This document shows, piece after piece, positions 48,201 through 58,860 of a stretch of 64,000 bases of DNA. Both the position numbers and the translations under genes were made by a program. Position 1 is the stretch's first letter. Each line of letters starts with the position of its first letter. The notes below the pieces were generated by a model. That model had not been told where the DNA came from. It saw only the letters and a list, made by a program, of their open reading frames with translations, and did no database searches. The DNA comes from Fremontodendron californicum (Eukaryota > Streptophyta > Magnoliopsida > Malvales > Malvaceae). The stretch is taken from NCBI GenBank assembly GCA_030761205.1, contig JAULJL010000017.1, positions 320,001-384,000 on the forward strand, given 5' to 3'.

Positions 48201-49213
48201 AATTGAAATCACAAAACAAGAATAAAACACAGGGACTGAAATGACACAACTGCTTAAAATATATTAGCGAGGATTCATGAGATTGGCAGGAAGAAACATC
48301 CTACCTTAAGGCAAGCCTCTCAAGATACGTTTCACGGTTAACAGGAAGCCATTTGGGGAACTGGTCCAATATCCAGGATATTGCAAACCAAACCTCACAT
48401 ATCACAGATATCAACCACAGAGCATAGGCATTTGGAACAGGGTTTGTTATTCGATAGTGCAAGAAAATGCAGAGAATAATGAGTCGCAGCATGATGACCA
48501 TCCGATATGGGTTTATTTTGGATGAGGGAATGGAAACCTTCCTTGATAGAGGCTGCCGAGCTTCATCATTCCTGCAAATTAAGAAGGTTATTGATAATTA
48601 AACTTAGGCAAGACAGATTCGTAGCAGGACTCAGCTTCCATACACCAGGAATTTCACAATGGTTGCTAAAACCAAGTTCTCCTATTTCAGAAAAATATTC
48701 TACATTGCAGGATTTAGAAATACCCTAGACAAAGACTGGAGAAGTGTAATCATGATTCTTAAACTTTTTTAACTTGCCATGGACTACTATGAACAAGAAC
48801 AAATAACCTCATAAATTTTTTAGAAATTAATCAGATAGGAACGCACAGTAAAGAGTCATCCACAAGCACATCAGTGCTGGCATCAATATCTCCCGCACCC
48901 CTTTCAGAAGTAGCCTGGCCTGTATTCATAGGAACAACATTCTTCTCCTGCTTCATCTTCCAGCCATCAACTCTCTCCTTCCAGGCTACATTGCCTAATC
49001 CTGGTGAACCAAACTCCCTCACTGGATCCACAACCCTAATATTCGCTGCATTGGAATTTCAATACTTATATCAATTAGCCATAGGAACCTATTAAGTGAA
49101 CAGTAAATTTCAGTTTGTGCAATTAATTGATATCAGCCACATAAGGAAGAGGATTCATACATTTGCCTCCAGCAACTCCAGGAGATGCCATAGAAAGCCG
49201 CTCAGATTTTCTC

Positions 49214-49380
49214 TCTCCTCTCCCTCTCCCTCTCCCTCTCCTCATCTCTGTTCCCTGTCTTCCCAACGGACCCAACCTTCACGTTCTATTTTTTTTTTTT
49301 TACAAATTAAATTTTATCTTATCAATTTGTTTCATTTCCAAACAAAAAGAAAGAAAGACTTTGGGCTTTTGATTAGAGCT
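49214..49380 (-). other. Sequence joined to the CESA 5' break
   Basis: On the - strand this gives purine-rich GAGAGG repeats (49213-49245 in plus CTCCCT form) ending in TCTGAGCGGCTTTCTATGG, where CESA similarity starts (residues ERLSM of the family). The RING-domain exons expected here are missing. It is either a breakpoint or a new leader region. Confidence 0.5.
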
Positions 49381-50455
49381 TTATAAAAATAAGTATAAAA
49401 AATTCAGACTTCAAGATAAAAATTGCTCAAAGGTTGAAATCTTGGGTTTTACAAAAGGAAGGTTCAAGCCCTTTCCTTTCAAATGACCAGTTGCTTTTTT
49501 TTTTTTTTTTAATTATTATTATATTATAGCAAAATGATAAAGGTATTCCCCAATTTTGAAACAATGGTTTTTGTTCACCTCGTAAGTCAACCTTTAAACT
49601 GGAACACCAAAATCGAATTTGAGTTTCAGAAGAAGTTTCAGACGTCCAATGACTTTACATCAGGCATTGCCTCATATCCTCGAATTCCTCCTACTGCTTT
49701 TTGTTTTTAACTCAATATTCATTAAGGATAAATAAGTCATTCTCATTTCCTTTCTAATAATTTCATAAGTTATTATTTCCTTTTCAACCATTTTTCTTTT
49801 GCATGGTACCACACTTAATGATTTGTATTGAATCTACCGGTTGTTTTTCAAATTTACCCTTTATATTACAAATTCCTTCACACAATCCATCCAAATAAAG
49901 CATAAATAACAATATTTCTTCATCATTACCACTGAACTTTAACTTGAAATTCCAATATATATATATATATATATGACAACGAAAAGTTTTGTTGTGTTTT
50001 AAGTTGGCATTGCATTCACAGTAATAAATCAAGAAATACAAACTTTAGGGAGCTGATTTAAGGCCAAGGCCAGGGGAATTGTTTGTATTTAGCATGTGGT
50101 ACAGTAGCTGATTTAAGGCCAAGGCCAGGGGAATTGCATTAAAAAATTAATTAACACATGTTTCTCCATCATTGAATTTGGACTTCCGAGTTGGCTTAAA
50201 TAAAAACGATATCCAAAATATTCCAACTTTTATTTATTTTTTTGGCTGAAAATAAACTATACTATATTTGATGGAAAAAAAATATTACAAAGTACCATTT
50301 TGTTGCAACCAACATATTCGCAGCCCATTTTTGTCTAGGATGATGAGCAAATATTCAATTATCAAATAATTTACATTTTAAATGGTAGTTAGTTGATAAA
50401 TCATTTAATTATTAAATTTTTAATACTCTTGGTTATTTAGTTGTTCTATATCTAA
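49381..50455. other. Spacer, no gene seen
   Basis: AT-rich. A 56-base direct duplication containing GCTGATTTAAGGCCAAGGCC occurs at about 50052 and 50108. An AT microsatellite lies at about 49954-49974. No exon recognised. Confidence 0.45.
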
Positions 50456-50792
50456 CTAGAATTTGAGACACTCACAATGTGAGTAAAAATATATTTTAAA
50501 AAAATAAAAAAAAAATGTTTAAAATAATTAAATATAAAAAAATGGGTAATCTTTTTAGTTGATAATTTTTCTTAAAAAGTGAGTAAAAATTGGGTAATTT
50601 TTTAGAATAGTGGATGATTTTTTAAAAGCAAATAAATATTTTTTATTAAAGATATTATTAAAAGACATAATTATTCCTATTTAATTTTTTAATTTTATAA
50701 CTTTACTTGGTTCTTTTGTATTTTCTCCAACTGAGTTGGTGTCCGGTTAATTCGTGACACCAACTCAGTCATTCCTTTTAATATAGTAGAGA
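50456..50792 (-). mobile_element. Complete non-autonomous Helitron, 337 bp
   Basis: On the - strand it begins TCTCTACTATATTAAAAGG at 50792, a classical plant Helitron 5' end, preceded by A. It ends with hairpin CTCACATTGTGAG, then 11 bases, then CTAG at 50456, followed by T. This is the full A|TC...CTRR|T structure with the 3' hairpin about 11 bases from the end. A second hairpin, GAGTTGGTGTC...GACACCAACTC, sits near the 5' end. No coding capacity. Confidence 0.8.
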
Positions 50793-51004
50793 TAAATTAA
50801 AATATTTATATTCAAAAATTAATTTTCTTTTTTTTAAATTAAATTTTGAATAAATTTTGATAACATTTATACTTTAATAAAACGTTAACGTCTAAATAAA
50901 AGTTAAAAAAATAGTTGAAACAAAAGATTATTAATAAAATAAAAATATGGTATAAAATTAACACTTTTTAAATGAGTGTTTGGCTTAACTTATGAAATAA
51001 CTTA

Positions 51005-51130
51005 TCTATAATATATATAAAAGCACGAATGTGGAGAATCTTTTAAATTGACGAAAATATCTATTATTGTTTATTATATTATTAATTTATCATTTTAATA
51101 TTTCTTCATATTAATAAAATTTATCCAATT
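51005..51130 (+). mobile_element. Helitron-like 5' end
   Basis: TCTATAATATATATAAAAGC at 51005, preceded by A after one T, resembles plant Helitron 5' termini. The matching 3' end is not identified. It is followed by the Copia fragment. Confidence 0.3.
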
Positions 51131-51175
51131 TATAATCTATAATATAACCAATCTCAAAGAAAGACTCATTAAGAA

Positions 51176-51870
51176 TTATTATGGTATTGATGGCTCATTA
51201 TGATTTAGAGTTAAATCAAATGGATATTAAAACAGCCTTTCTTAATGAGAACTTGAGAAAGAAGTTTATGTGGACCAACCTGAAGGTTTCTCAATAGAAG
51301 GAAAATGTCATATGATGTAAAAGCTTAAGAAGTCAATATATGGACTTAAACAAGCTTTCCGACAATGGTATATCAAGTTCAATGATACTATAACGTCTTT
51401 TGGATTTAAGAAAAACATTGTTGACCAGTGTATATATCAAAAGATCAGTGGGAGCAAGTTTATTTTTTTAATTTTATATGTTGATGACATTTTACTTGCT
51501 GCTAATGATTTAAGCATATTGCGTGAGACGAAAGATTTTCTCTCTAAAAATTTTGAAATGAAAGATATGGGAGAGCAATCTTATGTGACAGGATTTGAAA
51601 TACTCTGTGATAGATCACAATGACTGTTAAGATTGTCTCATAAAGGATATATCGAAAGAATTTTAAAGAGATTTAATATGGATAAATTTAGTCTCATACA
51701 ATGTCCAAAGAATGATGTAGAACATAAGGGAATAGAATCAATTCCATATGCTTCTGTTGTGGGCAGTTTGATATATTTACAAACCTGCATAAGATCGAAT
51801 ACCGTAAAAATAGAACGTGTTTTGGTTTATATAAGAAGTGGATTTAAGTTTTTAGACGAATTTTAAATCA
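51176..51870 (+). pseudogene. Degenerate Copia reverse transcriptase fragment
   Basis: Plus-strand text reads MDIKTAFLNENL, KKSIYGLKQAFRQWYIKFND, FGFKKNIVDQCIYQK, then FLILYVDDILLAAND with the catalytic YVDD retained, LSKNFEMKDMGEQSYV, and SHKGYIERILKRFNM to SIPYASVVGSLIYL. Stops and frame changes occur near 51250-51300 and 51620. LTRs, gag and RNase H are not visible. It belongs to a different Copia lineage from the 10-14 kb element, judging by the residues. Confidence 0.88.
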
Positions 51871-51956
51871 ATTTTTTTCAATAAGTGTTAATTTCAATAA
51901 TAAATATTTAATATTTTTTTTTTACCTTATTCATTTTACTCTGCAATAATTCAGAA

Positions 51957-53390
51957 TATTATAAAGGGAAAAGTAAACTTACCCTCCAAGATTCGCTAAA
52001 AAAATACACTTACCCCCCTATAGTTTGAAAACTACCCACTTACTCCTTGAAGTTTGATGAAAAACACATAACCCCCGAGCACTACACCCTAAGTAAATTT
52101 TAAATAAAAAGATAATTATATCCTTGTTAATTATTAATCATATATTTTTCTATTTATTTTATTCATTTTACTAATTTTTTAATTACAAAATAATGATAAT
52201 TTAATTAATTTTAAAATTATCTTTAATTACTATAAAGTTAAAGTCTAATTAAATTATATTCTAATTCAAGTAAATGTTAAATATTTTAAACTTATCTTTA
52301 ATTCAATTATATTTAATTTTGAGGTGAAATCATTAAATTATTTTATTTAAAATAAATAAATTATCATTGTTAAAAAAAAATTAATGGTAAAAAAATTGAT
52401 TAAAATAAAAAGAGAAAAATAAAGGAGAAGAAAAAAATAAAAATATAACTATCAGTATCATCTATGAGATTTTATTGAAATTAAATTTACCTCTATTAGT
52501 TTGAAAACCATATTCTATCTCACTAGAAAATAATTAATGTTAGGATTTCATTAATCAAACTAATATTTATTCAAATTTTACTTTAATTATTAAAATACAC
52601 TCATTTTATTTTATTTGTTGTTTTAATTAATTTTTTTATCATTAAACTTTTTAAAATAATTTTAATTTATTTATTTTAAATAAAAATAATTTAATGAATT
52701 CATCTCAAAGTTAATATATAATTGAATTAAAGATGAATTTAAAATATTTAACATGTACTTGCATAAAAATTGATTAAAAAAAAAAACAAAGGAGAAGAAA
52801 AAAAGAAAATATAATTATCATCTATGAGATTTTATTAAAATAAACTTACATATATTAACTTGAAAAATACATTTTATCTCTCTAAAAAAGTAACTAATGT
52901 TAGGATTTCATTAATCAAATTTATATTTGTTTAAATTTGACTTTAAATATTAAGACCCTAATTTTATTTATTTTTCTTATTTTTGTGCCTTTTTCATTTT
53001 TTTAATCAATTTCTTTATCACTAAACATTTTAAAATGATTTTATTAATTTATTTCAAATAAAAAAAAAGTAATACATTCATCTCAAAGTTAATATATTGA
53101 ATTAAAGATAAGTTATTTTTTCTATTGAATTAAAGTTAATTTTAAAATTAGTCAAATTCTTATTATTTTGTAATTAAAAAGGAATAAAATGAATAAAAAA
53201 ATATATGATTAATAATTAACAAGGGTATGATTGTATTTTTATTTAAAATTTACTTAGAGTTTAGGACTCAAGGGGGTTAATGTGTATTTCATCAAACCTT
53301 GGGAGGTAAGTGGATAGTTTTTAAACTATAAGGGGTAAGTGTATTTTTTAGTAAACCTCAAGGGGTTAGTGTACTTTTCCCTATTATAAA
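51957..53390. mobile_element. Mutator-like MITE, 1416 bp, 9-bp target duplication
   Basis: The body 51966-53381 lies between perfect copies of TATTATAAA (51957-51965 and 53382-53390). It starts GGGAAAAGTAAACTTACCC and ends TTAGTGTACTTTTCCC. The inverted repeat continues inward about 250 bases, including AAAATACACTTACCCC/GGGGTAAGTGTATTTT and ATAATTATATCCTTGTTAAT against its partner. The centre holds an internal direct duplication of about 370 bases, with ATGAGATTTTATT and TTAGGATTTCATTAATCAAA each present twice. No transposase frame. Confidence 0.9.
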
Positions 53391-54140
53391 AATGATTATA
53401 TTATTTTACATTTATTTTTTTTATCCAAATTTTCTATTGATTTCATTTGTATTTTGTATGTTATTATAATTAACAAAAGTATATATTTATTTATTTTACA
53501 TAAAAATTTGTGATTTAATTTAATTTAATAAAATTAATTATATTTCATTTATTAAAAATCCTATCAAATAGTTTTTAAATATATTAAGATACTTCTCCAT
53601 TAAATTTGTCGAAGGCTATTTTAAATTTTTTTCACAGCACACAACACGTTTAAAACAGTTTTATTCAAACAACAAACTTCAATAGTACCAAACAAAACTA
53701 AATAGTAATACTATTGCTTGAGTAATGAATAAGTTTTAACAAGTATGATTGATTAAAAAGGTCTGAGGAATGGTCATTAAAAATATGAATTAAAAAATTG
53801 TGTTTATAAATAAACAAAGTATTAGAAAATAAAAAATTTAAATGGTTGGGTTAATTTGAAACCTGATGGGTGATGTTAATGTTATGAACTTATGATGATG
53901 GCCATTGGCCACCATTGCCAACATTGTAGTGAGGGAAATGACTTTTGGTGCCCGCCAGCCACAGCCAGGCCCACCTGGTCGGCTCGGTGTTTTTGAGAAC
54001 GCAACGCAACGCAAGGGAGGGGGATTTTATTTTTTTTATTTTTACTTTTTTTACCGGACCGAAAATATTAGTAGTAGCAAAAAATTTCGGTTACCACGGT
54101 CACGGGTGAAACTGAAAACATATATATAAATAAAGAGGAA
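53391..54140. other. Spacer and upstream region of the FRA10AC1 homologue
   Basis: AT-rich up to about 53900, then more GC-rich before the gene. No exon recognised. The part from about 54140 contains a likely promoter and leader. Confidence 0.4.
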
Positions 54141-54233
54141 AAGCACCAAGAATAGCGGCGAGCGGGAGGTTTTATACTTTTATTCTTTTTGTGCCGTTAT
54201 TTAGCCCCAGCCAGCCAGTGAAACAGCGAAACT

Positions 54234-54244
54234 GCCCTTAGGGT
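54234..54244 (+). promoter_or_regulatory. Telo-box-like motif in FRA10AC1 leader
   Basis: GCCCTTAGGGTTTC, with TTAGGGTTT, is a reversed telo-box 20-30 bases before the ATG at 54267, as in many plant housekeeping genes for RNA-processing and translation proteins. Confidence 0.4.
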
Positions 54245-54266
54245 TTCTTCGTTTGAAACACGAAAA

Positions 54267-57200
54267 ATGGCGTCGTTCCGGTCCCTTAAATCTGCAATAT
54301 TCGATAGAGAAGAGAAAAAAACAGTTTCGTCTCGTCTCTATGCTCTACCCAATTTTATTATTATTGTTACGATTGAATCCAACATAACACACACGCATCG
54401 TTTGAACTCACTTCATTTTAAATTTCAAATTGAAATCTCAGGCATTACCAAGCTCAAATTCGCGGCCTCAATGCCTACGATCGCCACAAGAAATTCTTGA
54501 ACGATTACGGTAAGTTCGTTAATTGTATTTTTTGTTGTGGTTAATGCTTCTATTTCTTCTTGTACAAAATCTTTGGATTTATGATTTCCATGTTCTAATT
54601 GTTTCCTTTATCTGTGTTAGTCGTCAAAATATTTGTTGAGGTATTATTGCTTCGTTAGTTGAAAAATGGACATGAAAGGAATTATGCAAATAGTGAGCGC
54701 TATATTTCTTACATCTTTGTGTCCTAAAACAACTGAACTGGATGATGAACAGTCTTCTCCTTTAAGAATGGAAGGAGGCTACAGTCAACCACACATTTTA
54801 TTTTCGTACTTAACCTAGTACTAGTATGAGGGTGGTTATCAGGTGCATCTTGTCTTTATTTTGTGGTTATAGATTTTTTTCTTTTTTTTTCTTTTTTGGG
54901 TATGTCATATGTTTGCTTTTGCTTATTGTTTTGAAGTTGGCTTCTATGGAAAAGAAAAATCTACAGATGTAAAGTTGCCAGTTAAAACTGACCATGATAC
55001 CCTGAGGGAGGGATATCGGTATGCTATTATCGTTTGCACTTCGTGGACTTGCACGTCTCAGTGTCACTTTTTTCAGTACCTTAGGGGAGTCTTGCCAAAT
55101 AAAGCTCTCTACTTCTTTTCTTGTCCTGCCTTGATGAACTTAGTACTGTAGGCGTAGCATCCAAAAAAAATTTTGTTAAGCAGTTAAGCATGTTATTTAC
55201 AATTAATGCTGACCTTCTTCCATTCTATTATCTGCCTTTGTTACATTCTCTTTGAGGATTCCATGTGTGAGTCATATTAGTGTTACTGCAATATATAAGT
55301 AAAAAGTTATTAGTTGTTTTTTTTTTTTTTTTTTTTTTTTGAGTTTGTCATCAGTAGCAGAAGTCATTACCTCTGACTCTCCAGAGCTTGAATGAAACTT
55401 TTAACTGTTATTAATCTGTGCAATCTGCCCACCACCGTCTCTTTGCAGTGAAGAGAACAGACATGATAGGGTCTATTTATCTTGCTTTCTTATAATTTCT
55501 TTTTCAGACACAAATGTAAAAGTGACTAGATGAGTGTCCTTATTGTCACATGTTAAACATTTAACATAAGACTGTAGAAGACAAATTGATTCGGAGCTGA
55601 TTGAGTAGGTTGATAATACTCATGAAATGAATTTCTGATCAATCATTCTCATATCAAATAGAGAATCTTGAAACCGATGTCAGGCTAAATGTGCTTTGTG
55701 GTGTGGATGCATGGTTATGAAGCGTATCCCGGGAGCAGAGGTTGGTGAAGGCGTTACTATGATAAGCTTTTTAAAGAGTATCCTTTGCTATATCAATTTT
55801 TAGCATACTTTGGGATATTGAAAATTTAGAACCTCAACATATTTAGGACATGCTCTCCCCCCAAACCCCTGTCTTCTTTTTTCCTAATGGCAAATCTTAG
55901 TAAATCTCAATTGGAAAGTGGGGTTATAGGCAGTGGCAGGTCTATTCAATGTAGAACAAAAGAATTTATCCATGACTTTGGTTTCTGTAGAAATTTAGAC
56001 AGCTAGTGGATCAATTAAAATATTGACTAGACCCATTTCTTAGAAGAATAGCCTGTTGCACCTGTAACAGTAATTTAAATGAAAATTAGTTGTGATATTT
56101 CAGTTGTTCCCTTAAGCTCATTTAAGGTACTGCATAGCTGATATGTCACAATATAAGAGTGGTAAGGTATGTGGTTACTATGTTTGTTTGATGTCTTAAG
56201 AAACTTGTCTATTTCATGATAGTTGTTTTGTTCTCTTATATGGTTTATGGAAAAATGTTCACTTGTAATGCTTTATGCATTTTATGTAATGTAATCTTGG
56301 TTAGCTATAATTCGAGTATAAATTGGAACCAACCTGAAAAAAGGAGGGAAGTTGTCTCTGGGGGATTTCGCTCTAAATTCATCTGCAATAGTGACAAGCA
56401 CAGGTTGTTGCTGAAATGTGAGAAAACCACATCCATAATTATCTTCTATTCCATCTCGTTTGTTCTTTGTTATAATCATATGAGTGTCTATATTTGTTGA
56501 ATTGTCTGCTTTAGATGCTTTTTTTTTTTTCCATGAGGAATTTATTACACTTTAAGTTATTTTTCCTTTTTAAGCTTTTTCTTTTTGATGTTATAGATTG
56601 GTTTGAGGTGGAGGACAGAGAAGGAAGTCATATCTGGTAAAGGTAAATAGATTTCTCTTTATTTTTGACTGTTGTGATTATATCAATTGGTGTAGTAGAT
56701 CTCATTTTGGTTGGCAGTAGTTTATATCTGGTTTGTGTTTTTAAATCCTATGTTTTACATTGTTCTAAAATTACCTTCATATTCCTGTCTGCCTTGGGCA
56801 TATCAGAAAGTTATGCAATGTCATTTATTTGAATCCTCATAATTTGAAAAAGAAGATGGCTTTAATTTATCCTCAAAAGTTGTTGGGCAAGGATTGACAA
56901 AGATTAAGTGGGCAAAGAATTGTAGTGGTGATAAAGACTGAGTTAAAATTGAGGCACTACTATGTGCACCAAAATTGGTTGAAAATTTGAGGGCTGAGAC
57001 CCTACTAGGTGCAGCAAAATCTGTTGTGGCGATTTGTAGTGTTGTTGCATTGGCTTCCACTTGTGGTGAAATTAGAGGTGTGGAGTAGAAAGGCCCTTGA
57101 AGGGGCAAGGAAATCTTCACTGCTTTAAACACCCCATATTTCTGTTGATTCTTATCTCTCTATAAATTCAATTTAACAATTGTCTTCAATCATAATGATG

Positions 57201-58860
57201 CTCATTATTTGGCAATGGTACATAAGTTTATAATTTACTTATTACTCTTTTCTGTCAGGGCAGTTCATATTTGGTAATAAGCACTGCAATGAGGCAAGTG
57301 TTTGTACTTGTAATCACCATTGGTCCTTTTCACTAGTCATCATCTTTTTAACTTTAAACAGGGTATCAGATAATTTGGAGTTTGTTAATGTTATATGGGT
57401 ATGAATCTTTGCAAGGTTAGGTAATATTTTATGTGATACTGCTACCTCATTGATGGCAGTGGAGATGTGGAGTTCTATTTTACTTTCTAAATACTGAAAT
57501 ATTTTGTTATGAAGAGAATTATCTTGTCTATGCAAATATTAGGGTAACTTGGGATGTTAATTTTCCTTGGATAAAATTTTCAGGTAAACTTTTCCTATTT
57601 TGAGGCTGGAGAAAACAAGCAAGCCCTTGTGAAGTTGGTAACCTGTGAAAGGTGAAGTATCTAGTGAGATTTTATTTGTCTGATTCTTCAGTTTTCTCTC
57701 TCTGTTATGTCGGGCCAGAACTACTCTTTTATAATCAAGCAACTTTGCGCACGAAAGATGTTCTATAGTAATTTGTTGGCTTTTGTGCATCTCATGCCAT
57801 GTAGTGGGAGTTTTAAGGTCCATGGCCCGCTGGAAAATTGCTAAATATTTCCATTTTTCTACTGTTGACCATTGCGACTCATGTATGTTTTATCTTTCTC
57901 ATTTCTCCATTAAAACGTTAGGACTATGTTGAAGTGGGTCAAAAATCAAAAGTGTTTTTGTCGATTTCATGCCTTGTAGTTTAAGGTCCATGGCTTGCTG
58001 GAGAATCACTTAATATTGCATCTGTTCTCACATTGACTATTGCCATTTGTGTACGTACGTTTCATCCTTCTCATTCATCCAATCAATGTACAAATGGTTT
58101 ATAAAACATAAGGAACATGTTAAAAGCGAGGCAAAATTGTTTTTCTCACTTCAATTGGAAGTATGCATGTGTAGGTTTGAAGTTGAGAGGATTACTTACA
58201 AGAGTGTTATGCTAGATAGGAAGTGATTCATAGTTGTCATTTGTTGTAAATCCTACTGCAACCATGCCTTTCGAATATGGAGTGAAACTTATTTGGATAC
58301 ATGACTGTAATTTATCTCTTGGATACACCATGTAGTAGGAAAAGGCAGAATTTTCATCATAGAGCAATATAATTTCAAATCTCTTGGCATCTAACCAAGT
58401 AGAAAGATGTTCCAATTTTTACATGGGAAGATGCTCTTAGATGTTCGGCGATTTTTGTTTATTGAATTTCTCTGTGTTTGTCAATATGTCCTTTCATTAA
58501 TTTGATAGGAAATAATTTTTAATATTTTGTTTAGTATATATGAATTTACACTAAAGCCTTAAGTCCCTGACTGCTTCTTATTGTTGACTGTTTCAAATAG
58601 ATGCACTGAGAAGCTTCACTACAAAAAACAGAAAAAGGTGTCTACTTGAGTCCAAAAAACTTTTATGCTAGGAATTTGTTATATACTAATTGAAGAAGGA
58701 TGGTGTCTCAACTGTCAATCCTTTTTTTCCATGTTTGAAAGTTGACTCTCGTACTATGTTCAGGGATCAGTCAAAAGATGAGGAGTGTGAGAGGAGCAAA
58801 GTGAAGAGAAAAGGTTTGGAGTTGCCATCGATGGTGCTTCATCATTCATTTTCATAAGTT
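54267..58860 (+). pseudogene. FRA10AC1: FRA10AC1 homologue, probably decaying
   Basis: FRA10AC1 is a conserved nuclear protein linked to pre-mRNA splicing. Recognisable exons: 54267-54323, 54442-54509 (HYQAQIRGLNAYDRHKKFLN), 54937-55018 (FYGKEKSTDVKLPVKT), a damaged exon ending at 55777, 56127-56166 (YCIADMSQYKSGK), 56597-56642 (IGLRWRTEKEVISGK), 57259-57293 (GQFIFGNKHCNE), 57584-57651 (VNFSYFEAGENKQALVKLVT), 58601-58637 and possibly 58764 onward. Problems: exon 1 ends in seven A where six would keep frame; the exon near 55701-55777 has an inserted G after VK and lost the FIRSEEDD part; the first Cys of the CGNKHC site is Phe; the link coding KDGLASYE is missing. The GCAAGT donor at 57294 could be a valid GC-AG intron. 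A functional gene with errors here cannot be excluded. Confidence 0.8.

Larger units (their letters stand above)
42667..49213 (-). pseudogene. CESA3-like: CESA3-type cellulose synthase catalytic subunit, damaged at both ends
   Basis: Plant cellulose synthases polymerise UDP-glucose in plasma-membrane rosettes. Minus-strand exons: ~49213-49126, 49045-48847, 48571-48305, 48183-47838, 47761-47624, 47260-47135, 47048-46836, 46682-46418, 46298-46096, 45607-45257, 43234-42667. Catalytic parts are intact: VSDDGAAM, LNLDCDHY, TED in GSVTEDILTG, and QVLRW. The end VQQCGINC and SSLCAGSRKKSSKSSKKG mark the CESA3 primary-wall class. Faults: the N-terminal RING zinc domain and about 150 residues are absent; the first remaining exon stops at a TAA (49123-49125) where the family has Gln; the last exon has a 19-nt deletion near 43150-43157, a 2-nt insertion near 43042-43046 and a TGA at 43027-43029. 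Most of the later transmembrane helices would be lost. Confidence 0.9.

Noticed and set aside
51005..51870. Helitron that captured the Copia RT fragment
   Set aside because: A 5' end is plausible but no hairpin plus CTRR end could be found after the fragment.
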